Shown piece after piece: positions 41,998 to 49,190 of a DNA stretch of 64,000 nucleotides (within the stretch, counting starts at the first letter, position 1; each line of letters opens with the position of its first letter). Source of the stretch: JAIVJG01 sp964236735 (GTDB lineage Bacteria > Acidobacteriota > Blastocatellia > Pyrinomonadales > Pyrinomonadaceae); assembly GCA_964236735.1 (NCBI GenBank), contig CAXSFM010000010.1:1-64000 (forward strand), read 5' to 3'. The position numbers and the translations under genes are program-made. Below the pieces are notes generated by a model. It was given only the letters and a program-made list of their open reading frames with translations, had not been told where the DNA came from and searched no databases.

Positions 41998-43449
41998 ATG
42001 ACTCAAACATCTATCAACGCGAAGCTGCCGCGCGACGAATCGGAAGTTGACACGTCTCCGCATCCGACTGCTTCGGACGGGCGCGATAACTTTCCTCTGC
42101 TGACGGATTTCGTGTCAACGGCGTCGGTGCCGCTCTTCGTCGAGAATCTCCTGCGGGGCGCGAAGCCAGCGGGCGAATGGATGTGCGGCATCGAGTTCGA
42201 GTTGTTCGGCTATGACCGCGCGCGCCATCTCGCACGCATTGACGCGCGCCAAGTCGAGCGCGTGCTCGCAGGCTTCGCGCCTTCATCCCGCGATCTGGTT
42301 TATGAAGGCGGGCACATCATCGAAGTCAACGCCGGGCAGATGAATCGCCTCACGCTTGAGCCGGGCGGACAGGTGGAATTTTCCGGCGCGCCGCAACGCA
42401 GGCTCGCCGATGTGGCGCACGAAGCTCGACGTTTTCTGGCACGTCTCGGCGAAATCGCGTCGGGACATAATCTCGTCTTCGTCGCCGCCGGCTTCGATCC
42501 GCTACGTCGTCTTGATGAACAATGCTGGATTCCCAAGCGTCGCTACGACGTGATGCGTCCCTATCTCGCCACACGCGGCGCGCGCGCGTGGGACATGATG
42601 GCGCGCACCTGCGCCGTGCAATGCAATCTCGATTACGGCACAGTCGCAGACCTCTCGAAAAAATATCTCGTCGGCAATCGCCTCGCGCCCATCGTGACGG
42701 CCATCTTCGCCAACTCGCCGTTCGAGGACGGACAACTCTCCGGTTACAAATCAACGCGCGCCGCCGCGTGGCTTGAGACCGACCCGGATCGCTCGGGGCT
42801 TGCGCCGCCCGCGCTCGCAGACGACTTCACGCCCGAAGCCTTCATCGCTTACGCGCTGAAAGTGCCGATGCTCTTCATGCAACGCGAAGGGCAATATTCG
42901 AGCGCGATGTCGGGCGTGCCCTTCGGTGAATTTCTGGAGCGCGGCGACCGCAACGAGGGACGCAATGCTGACGGCGTGCGTCCCGTCTTTGGCGATTGGG
43001 CGGATCACCTGACGACCATTTTCACGGACGCGCGCCTCAAGCAATACATCGAACTGCGGAGCGCGGACTGCGGCAACCTCTCGCACTTGCTCGCGCTGCA
43101 AGCTCTCTGGAAGGGTTTGATGTATGACACAGACGCGCTCGACGAAGCTCTCCGCCTCGCGCCGCGCCTCTCAAGTGAAGATGCACACGGCTTGCGCGAG
43201 GCGGTCGCGCGTGATGCGCTTGACGCGCGGTATGCTGGAATCAACGTGCTGGAACTCGCGAAAGAAATCGTCATGCTCGCGTCGGACGGACTCTCAAGAG
43301 TCGCGCCCGATGAAGTCTCTTATCTCGACGTGCTTCACCGGCAGGTGATTGACGAAGGCGTCGCGCCGGCTGACATTCTTCTACGCAACTGGCATGGCTC
43401 GTGGCATGGCTCGTTGGATAAGGTCGTCGAATATTTGCGCGTCGCCTAA
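41998..43449 (+). CDS. Plant-type glutamate-cysteine ligase (GCS2/EgtA-like)
   Basis: Ligase of 483 residues of the GCS2 family. Glutamate/ATP-site segments include CGIEFELFGYD near 65, EPGGQVEFSGAP, ARTCAVQCNLDYG, GYKSTRAAAWLETDPDRSG and YIELRSADCGNLSH. It forms gamma-glutamylcysteine from glutamate, cysteine and ATP. Placed after egtD, it most likely feeds EgtB (EgtA role), and may also feed glutathione. The start is uncertain because the repeat lies immediately upstream; I chose the ATG at 41998 over the one at 41956, which is inside the repeat. Confidence 0.9.
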   Translation: MTQTSINAKLPRDESEVDTSPHPTASDGRDNFPLLTDFVSTASVPLFVENLLRGAKPAGEWMCGIEFELFGYDRARHLARIDARQVERVLAGFAPSSRDLVYEGGHIIEVNAGQMNRLTLEPGGQVEFSGAPQRRLADVAHEARRFLARLGEIASGHNLVFVAAGFDPLRRLDEQCWIPKRRYDVMRPYLATRGARAWDMMARTCAVQCNLDYGTVADLSKKYLVGNRLAPIVTAIFANSPFEDGQLSGYKSTRAAAWLETDPDRSGLAPPALADDFTPEAFIAYALKVPMLFMQREGQYSSAMSGVPFGEFLERGDRNEGRNADGVRPVFGDWADHLTTIFTDARLKQYIELRSADCGNLSHLLALQALWKGLMYDTDALDEALRLAPRLSSEDAHGLREAVARDALDARYAGINVLELAKEIVMLASDGLSRVAPDEVSYLDVLHRQVIDEGVAPADILLRNWHGSWHGSLDKVVEYLRVA

Positions 43450-43466
43450 ACTTGTGAAAACGAACG

Positions 43467-44291
43467 ATGCCCGCAACAAGCACAAACGAAGTCGTCGTCG
43501 AGTTTCGCGCAGTCACATACACCGTCCCGCAACTCTCCGCGCCGATTATTGATAACCTTGACTTGGAAATTCGTCGCGGCGAGACGCTCGTCCTGCTCGG
43601 CGAATCGGGCTGCGGCAAGACGACGACGCTCAAGCTCATCAATCGCCTGCTGCTGCCGACTGAGGGCGCGGTGAGCGTCGAAGGCAGAGACACGCGCGAA
43701 TGGGACGCGATTAAACTTCGGCGGCGCACAGGCTACGTCATTCAGGACGCGGGGCTGTTCCCGCACTTCAGCGTCGAGCGCAACGTCGCGCTCGTGCCGG
43801 AGCTTGAAGGATGGGAAGACGCGCGCATCCGCTCGCGCATCGCGGAGATGCTCGAACTCGTCGGACTCGCGCCGGAAAAGTTCGCGCATCGTCTGCCGCG
43901 CGAGTTGTCGGGCGGGCAACGCCAGCGCGTCGGAGTGGCGCGCGCGCTCGCCTCCGACCCGCCGCTCCTGCTCATGGATGAGCCGTTCGGTGCGCTCGAT
44001 CCGCTCACGCGCGCCACGCTGCAAGGCGAATTTTCCGCGCTGCAAAAACGTCTTGGCAAGACCGTCGTCTTCGTCACGCACGACGTGCGCGAGGCTCTGC
44101 TCGTCGCGACGCGCATCGGCCTCATGCACGCCGGTCGCCTGCTCCTTCTCGACACGCCTGAGAACTTTCTGCGCTCCGCAGAGCCTTACGCGCGCGCCTA
44201 TCTCGAAACGTTGCGACTGCCCGCGCCAACTGCGAACGCGCTCGCCGAAACAAACGCCCTTGACGCAGAGAGAGGCATGGCAGGCGCATGA
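43467..44291 (+). CDS. Glycine betaine/osmoprotectant ABC transporter ATPase
   Basis: ATP-binding subunit of 274 residues. Walker A GESGCGKTT near 44-52, Q-loop VIQDAGLFPHFSV, signature LSGGQRQRVGVARALA, Walker B LLLMDEPFGALDP, and switch histidine FVTHDVREAL. Sequence style (IDNLDLEIRRGETLVLLGESG) matches OpuCA/OpuBA/ProV. It lacks the C-terminal CBS pair of OpuCA, so it may not sense ionic strength that way. It overlaps the permease gene by four bases (ATGA). Confidence 0.88.
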   Translation: MPATSTNEVVVEFRAVTYTVPQLSAPIIDNLDLEIRRGETLVLLGESGCGKTTTLKLINRLLLPTEGAVSVEGRDTREWDAIKLRRRTGYVIQDAGLFPHFSVERNVALVPELEGWEDARIRSRIAEMLELVGLAPEKFAHRLPRELSGGQRQRVGVARALASDPPLLLMDEPFGALDPLTRATLQGEFSALQKRLGKTVVFVTHDVREALLVATRIGLMHAGRLLLLDTPENFLRSAEPYARAYLETLRLPAPTANALAETNALDAERGMAGA

Positions 44292-45871
44292 GCTTCTTTC
44301 AGTTCGTCGTGAATTTCTACGAGTTTGTGCTGCACAACCGACGCGAGATACTGACGCTCACGGGCGAACATCTCTTGCTCGTCGCGAAATCAATACTCAT
44401 CGCCGTCGCCATCGGCCTGCCCGTCGGCATCGCGCTCACGCGCTACAAAACTCTGAAGCGTCCCGTGCTCGCGCTCGCCGGCATCCTGCAAACCGTGCCG
44501 AGCCTCGCGCTCTTCGGCTTTCTCATTCCGCTCTCGTTCATCGGCGGCATCGGCACGCGCTCGGCCATCGTCGCACTCGTCATCTATTCGCTGCTCCCGC
44601 TCATTCGCAACACCGTCACCGGCATCGAGGGCGTTGACGCCAGCGTGCGCGAGGCGGCGACGGCGATGGGCATGACCGACTGGCAAATCTTGCGACAGGT
44701 CGAGATGCCGCTGGCCGCGCCCGTCATCCTCGCGGGCGTGCGCGTCGCGACGGTCATCTCGGTCGGCGTCGCAACCATCGCGGCGGCCATCGGCGCAGGG
44801 GGTTTGGGCACATACATCTTTCGCGGCCTGCGACAATACGACAACAATCTGATTCTCGCGGGCGCGATCCCTGCCGCGCTTCTCGCGCTCGGCATGGACG
44901 CGGGGCTGGGGCTACTCGAATCTCGCCTCGACGTGAGCAAGCGACGCGCGGCGACAGCGCATGATGGAAAGAGCATGTTGATGCGCCGCATCGTGTGGGT
45001 GACGCTCGCGCTATTGCTCGTCGCGTCCGTTGTCGCTCTCTTCGTGTGGCGCGGCGAGACGAAGAGAGCGGATGTCGTCGTCGCCTCAAAAGATTTTACG
45101 GAGTCCGTGATTCTCGCGGAGATTCTGGCGCAGACGCTTGAAGCGCGCGGCCTGAGCGTCGAGCGCAAGTTTGAACTCGGCGGCAACATCCCGCACGACC
45201 TGCTCGTCGCTGGCAAGATTGACGCTTACCCCGAATACACGGGCACATCTCTGATGGCGATTCTCAAGCACCCGCCTTCGACTGACGCGCGCGCTGTTTA
45301 CGAGCAGGTGCGTCGCGAATACGGCGAGCGTTTCGACGTTGAAGTCGGCCCGCCGCTCGGCTTCGAGGACACGTTCGCCATTCTCGTGCGCGGCGACGAT
45401 GCGCGGCGTCTCAATCTTCGCACCATCTCCGATGCGATTCCGCACGCGCACGAATGGCGCGCTGGCTTCGGTCAGGATTTCATGTCGCGCGCCGATGGCT
45501 ACGAGGGTTTCGCACGCGCTTACAATCTACAATTCCCCGCGCGCCCGCGCGAGATGGACTTGTCGCTTTCCTATCGCGCGCTCGCCGACAAAGAAGTTGA
45601 CATCATCGCCGGCAATTCGACGGACGGCATGATCTCGACGCTCGGCCTCGCGCAACTCGCCGACGATAGACACTTCTTCCCGCCCTACGAAGCCGTCTTG
45701 CTCGCGCGCCGCGACACGCTCGCGCAACACGCACAAATGCGCGAAGCGTTGCAAGCGCTCGCCGGCTCAATCACGACCGAAGAGATGCGCGAATTGAATT
45801 ATGAAGTTGATGGAAAGAAACGCGCCGCGAGCGAAGTCGTGCGCGAATGGAGAAAACAGAAAAAGCTGTAG
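44288..45871 (+). CDS. Osmoprotectant ABC permease fused to substrate-binding protein
   Basis: Fusion of 527 residues. Residues about 1-220 form an OpuCB-like permease with five to six helices and the EAA loop (ATAMGMTDWQILRQVEMPLAAP). A further helix (about 236-256) leads to an extracytoplasmic OpuAC-type binding domain (about 260-527: VVASKDFTESVILAEILAQTLEARG, KIDAYPEYTGTSL, DLSLSYRALADKEVDIIAGNSTDGMI). With the upstream ATPase it makes a complete importer for a quaternary amine such as betaine, choline or carnitine. No separate binding protein is needed. Confidence 0.9.
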   Translation: MSFFQFVVNFYEFVLHNRREILTLTGEHLLLVAKSILIAVAIGLPVGIALTRYKTLKRPVLALAGILQTVPSLALFGFLIPLSFIGGIGTRSAIVALVIYSLLPLIRNTVTGIEGVDASVREAATAMGMTDWQILRQVEMPLAAPVILAGVRVATVISVGVATIAAAIGAGGLGTYIFRGLRQYDNNLILAGAIPAALLALGMDAGLGLLESRLDVSKRRAATAHDGKSMLMRRIVWVTLALLLVASVVALFVWRGETKRADVVVASKDFTESVILAEILAQTLEARGLSVERKFELGGNIPHDLLVAGKIDAYPEYTGTSLMAILKHPPSTDARAVYEQVRREYGERFDVEVGPPLGFEDTFAILVRGDDARRLNLRTISDAIPHAHEWRAGFGQDFMSRADGYEGFARAYNLQFPARPREMDLSLSYRALADKEVDIIAGNSTDGMISTLGLAQLADDRHFFPPYEAVLLARRDTLAQHAQMREALQALAGSITTEEMRELNYEVDGKKRAASEVVREWRKQKKL

Positions 45872-45983
45872 GAAGGCGAAAGCGAGAGCGAGAAGGCAAA
45901 AGTAAAAAGGCAAAAGGCAAAAGTGAAAACAAGGGGCGTGCTCCCCGTCTTCACTTTTGCCTTTTGCCTTTGCCTTCTTACTT
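45870..45983. repeat. Heptad inverted repeat, AAAAGGC units
   Basis: Left arm (about 45871-45933) includes aaaaggc aaaaggc aaaagtg. Right arm (about 45945-45978) is tcacttttgccttttgcctt then tgccttctta. A GGGG-CGTGCT-CCCC core closes it, so the hairpin is long and near-perfect at the tip. It fills the convergent gap and could act as a terminator. Confidence 0.88.
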
Positions 45984-46383
45984 ACTTTTTGTGAACGAGC
46001 GTGACGCGCACGGGTTCATCGAGGCTCGACGGGTTGACTTCAACCTTCTGCGTCTCGTAGCCGTCGGCCTTCAACTTGAGCACGAGGCGATTGCCCATGT
46101 GGAGCGGCGGAAGCACAGAGACGCCGCGCGCATCAGTCCAGTTCCACGCTTCGCACAGGAAGCCGTCGGTGCGGTGCGATTCGAGGTCGGCGCGGACGCC
46201 CTTGACCGGGTTGCCGTTCTCGTCCACGACGCGCAGGTCAAGACGGCCTGCGCCGTTTTCCTGCTTCGGCGCGCGACCCATATTCGGAATGTCGTTGGCG
46301 TTGTTCTGCGGCGTGGCCGTCTGCGCGTGTGCGGCGCTGAAGGCGGCGACGATGAAAAACGTGACGAGGAATAATTTACGCAT
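45982..46383 (-). CDS. Secreted carboxypeptidase-regulatory-like (PEGA-type) protein
   Basis: Protein of 133 residues with a signal peptide (about 1-20, KLFLVTFFIVAAFSAAHA). The mature part is one Ig-like carboxypeptidase-regulatory domain: RLDLRVVDENGNPVKGVRADLES, TDARGVSVLPPLHMGNRLVLKLKADGYETQKVEV. Two features of the family are clear, the D-NG-PV-GV strand and the GY-T strand. Role likely structural or adhesive at the cell surface. The start at 46383 follows AAGGAG; the stop codon abuts the heptad repeat. Confidence 0.8.
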   Translation of the reverse strand: MRKLFLVTFFIVAAFSAAHAQTATPQNNANDIPNMGRAPKQENGAGRLDLRVVDENGNPVKGVRADLESHRTDGFLCEAWNWTDARGVSVLPPLHMGNRLVLKLKADGYETQKVEVNPSSLDEPVRVTLVHKK

Positions 46384-47074
46384 ATCTCTTAAATCTCCTT
46401 CGGTGCTGTTCTGTGTCTGATGATGTAGTGGGTTAGTCTGTGCCACGCGACATCAAGGGGGGTGGATGTGTCGCCGCGCCGTGCTTGATTAAGATGTGGA
46501 AGAGGGTGCGTAAGTTGCTCGTCCGGCGCATCTTGCCGGCTCCTAACGAGCAGCCCGAACACCGTCAACGAGAGCGACTTTTGCTCCGGTTGAAAAGCCA
46601 GAGGCCGCGCCCGCCGCGTGCGTCTTTACCCGCGCGCGACGGCTACGGCCTCACAAATCTTCGTCTCGATCTTGCATCACTTCGGCGACCGCTGCGTCCG
46701 TGCGCCTCTTCCAACTCTTGCAGGAGGCGTTTAGGTCAGCGGCTTTGCGCTCCAGAGCTTTCGCTGTCGGATGGCCATTCTCGGTGACTTCAAATGAATC
46801 CCGCTCTTAAAGAGCCGGGACTTCGCGAATCTGCCGGGCATGAGCCAACAACGCTCTCGCCCGTCTCAAAGAGTATAGCGGCGCGCGGCGCGGTTTGGGA
46901 AGAGAAAACTTTTTCGGGGCTATTTCTCGCTTTTCTAACCCCTCCTTGTCGCACGCGCGGCGCGTCGGTTAAACTCGCGTGCAAGCATCTCCCTTTTGAA
47001 GTTTGCGGTGTTTTACACCAACCCGGCGGACGATTTTTCAATCCGTCGAGTTGGCGGCTTTGGTGACGGCTCAA
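46384..47074. other. Long divergent intergenic region
   Basis: About 690 bases between the secreted protein and the CruA-like flavoprotein. Short frames on both strands (for example 46440-46787) have no recognisable protein and poor composition. No RNA gene, repeat or clear promoter seen. The sequence is GC-rich in its middle and could be decayed coding DNA, but I could not identify any remnant. Confidence 0.5.
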
Positions 47075-48823
47075 ATGATTGCCACAGCTCCGACGAAATA
47101 CGTCCCGACGAATCTCAACACGCGGTGCGCGACGGCTCTCAGCAGCAACTGCGCCGGCGCGCCCGACCTCGCTTACTTCCGACAGAGATACCCGGCGACC
47201 GTGATGAACTTCGGCGCGCTCCCGCGTCGAGAAGAATGGCTGCGGCGCATCTGGCAGGCGGACGCACGCTGGCGCGCTCTGCTCGCCACAAGCAGCGGGC
47301 GCATGTCGGTGGAAGAAACCTACGTGCGCTCCGCGCCGCCAACGCATCTCGCGATTGAGGCCGAGTTTGAAGTGATCTACGCGAACGGCGCGCTCGCGTT
47401 GCTGCACGGAGCGTTGCTGGCGTGTCGCTCTGAACGGCGCGTGCTGGTGTTCGGCGCGCAGCAGGATGCGAACGGCGGGCCGGAGGAACACGGCGATTGG
47501 CATTTCTCCGAAGATGAGTTGAGCGAGTTGACGCGCTCGGGATTGTTCACGAAAGAAGAAATCGCGCGCGCGGTCGTCAATCGTTATCGTTCGGGGTTCG
47601 TCAAATTTCACGATGCCGCATCGCGCGTCAAGGCTGACCCGTTGTGGATGAGCGGCGTGCTCGATGTGTGTGTTGACGCTGAATTGTTACTGCGATTGGC
47701 GGCAGACAAATTTCGCGCGCACGCCTCGCGCGGGTGCGCCCTGCTGGAAAATTTGCGCTTCGTGCGCGCTTACGTCGAGCCGCATCGCGTGACAATCGAG
47801 ACGGCGGACGCGCGCGGCGTACGACGCCTATTCTCCGCGCGCCTGTTCGTTGATGCCGGCGGCGCGCAGTCGCCTCTGGCGCGACAGTTAGACGATGGGC
47901 GCAGCACGTTGACGCACGTCTGGCCGGCGGTCGGGACGCTCGCTCGCGGGTTCGTGCGCGGAACGGAGCGCGACACCGTTGATTTTCAGACAAGCGAGTT
48001 GCTGGTCAGCACGGAGGACGCGCGCGCGCACCGTCAACTTCTGTGGCAGGGACTCGGCGCGAACGCGGCGCGTGACGAATACGCGACGCGCCTTTTCTTT
48101 TACGATGCGACGAACTCAGCCGCAGACAAATCTTTGCTCTCTCTGTTCGAGCGTTATTTCGAGGCGTTGCCATCCTACAAACGCGCGGGCGCGCAGTGGC
48201 GCGTGCAGAAGCCTCTGTTCGGCTATGCCTCCGGCTTTCAACAGCGCGGCTGGAAAACTCGCCGGAAGTTCGCGGACGCGCGCGTGCTGGTCATCGGTGT
48301 TGGAGGCGAAGCGACGAGACAAGAGCGCACGCTTAATCTCGCGCACTTCGGCTCGCACGCGCGCGAGTTATGCGGTTTGACGCAAGCTGTCAATCTTGCG
48401 CTTGAAACAGATTCGTTGGACGCCGCATCGCTCGCTGAAATTTATGCTAGCAGCGCGGAGAGGCGTCAAGGCGTCGCGCAGGCGGCGGGGCTGGCGGAAC
48501 TTTTGCGTCCCACGCCGCAGGGCGCGCCGGAGGCTGTCAACGAAACGCTCAACGCGCTGATGTCCGCTCTGCACCATCTCGACGAACGTGTGCGGCGCGA
48601 ATTTTTTCAGGCTCGACTCAGTTTCAACTCGCTCGGAAAATTGCTCGCACACACCGCACGGCTCTACCCGCGTATCCTGATGCGCGTGCGTGAACGCTGC
48701 GATGAGCGCGGCGCGCTCGGCTGGAGCGCACGTCTCCTCGAGGCAGCCGTCGGCGAGTGGCGCGATGAGCGCGCACTGGCCGCGAAGTTGCGGCGTGTGG
48801 ATGAAAAGAGCGCGTCTGACTGA
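47075..48823 (+). CDS. CruA/CruP-like lycopene-cyclase-related flavoprotein
   Basis: Protein of 582 residues. The pattern follows CruA/CruP lycopene cyclases: YPATVMNFGALPRREEWL and a nucleotide-binding region near 100-125, then GDWHFSEDELSELTRSGLFTKEEI, GVLDVCVDAELLLRLAADKF, RLFVDAGGAQSPLARQL, QKPLFGYASGF and VLVIGVGGEATRQ. The dinucleotide-binding loop reads VIYANGALALLHGALLA, missing the usual GxGxxG, so FAD binding may be altered. No signal peptide. The start is chosen at the ATG at 47075; a TTG at 47003 would extend it by 24 residues. A carotenoid role is inference, as no other carotenoid gene is in the window. Confidence 0.55.
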   Translation: MIATAPTKYVPTNLNTRCATALSSNCAGAPDLAYFRQRYPATVMNFGALPRREEWLRRIWQADARWRALLATSSGRMSVEETYVRSAPPTHLAIEAEFEVIYANGALALLHGALLACRSERRVLVFGAQQDANGGPEEHGDWHFSEDELSELTRSGLFTKEEIARAVVNRYRSGFVKFHDAASRVKADPLWMSGVLDVCVDAELLLRLAADKFRAHASRGCALLENLRFVRAYVEPHRVTIETADARGVRRLFSARLFVDAGGAQSPLARQLDDGRSTLTHVWPAVGTLARGFVRGTERDTVDFQTSELLVSTEDARAHRQLLWQGLGANAARDEYATRLFFYDATNSAADKSLLSLFERYFEALPSYKRAGAQWRVQKPLFGYASGFQQRGWKTRRKFADARVLVIGVGGEATRQERTLNLAHFGSHARELCGLTQAVNLALETDSLDAASLAEIYASSAERRQGVAQAAGLAELLRPTPQGAPEAVNETLNALMSALHHLDERVRREFFQARLSFNSLGKLLAHTARLYPRILMRVRERCDERGALGWSARLLEAAVGEWRDERALAAKLRRVDEKSASD

Positions 48824-48880
48824 ACTCTCGCGTGCCGCGCGTGCGAGTTCGCGGGCGTGGCGACGCTTGACGAAAAAGAG

Positions 48881-48928
48881 AAGCGGCGCGGATGGTCTGT
48901 TCAAAGACTGCCCGCGCCGCTTTTTTTG
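48881..48928 (+). terminator. Rho-independent terminator
   Basis: Perfect 11-base arms AAGCGGCGCGG (48881-48891) and complement (48912-48922) followed by a T run to 48927. It ends the CruA-like gene. Confidence 0.88.
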
Positions 48929-48946
48929 TGAGCCTGCCTCCAAGCC

Positions 48947-49147
48947 TTACGGCTTCGGTGCGCTATCCGGCACGTCGTAGTGGATGACGATCTCGCTGTC
49001 CGCATTGACGGGAAAATTCTTGCCGTCTATGTCCACGCTCGTCAGTTTGCCGTTCGATGTCGGGTGCGTGTGCTTCACGTCGCCGCTTTTGGCTTTAATC
49101 GTGATGTTGAGAGAGCCACCTTTGATGATGACCGGTTCGTCTGGCAT
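48947..49147 (-). CDS. Small conserved-looking protein, 66 residues
   Basis: Compact all-beta-like sequence of 66 residues: VIIKGGSLNITIKAKSGD, GKLTSVDIDGKNFPV, EIVIHYDV. A very clear AAAGGAG site precedes the ATG, which supports a real gene. No signal peptide, no family recognised. It lies just downstream of the kinase gene on the opposite side of the flavoprotein terminator and has its own promoter or reads from the kinase. Confidence 0.6.
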   Translation of the reverse strand: MPDEPVIIKGGSLNITIKAKSGDVKHTHPTSNGKLTSVDIDGKNFPVNADSEIVIHYDVPDSAPKP

Positions 49148-49190
49148 GTCCGTTTCTCCTTTTGAGGTTGCATTGTGAGACTACTTCAAC

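Noticed and set aside
46440..46787. Plus-strand frame of 115 residues in the intergenic gap
   Set aside because: Arg/Pro-rich, no family, no ribosome site; treated as non-coding.
46790..47611. Minus-strand open frame of 273 residues reaching into the 46.4-47.1 kb gap
   Set aside because: Mostly opposite the CruA-like gene; the part in the gap has no recognisable motif and no ribosome site.
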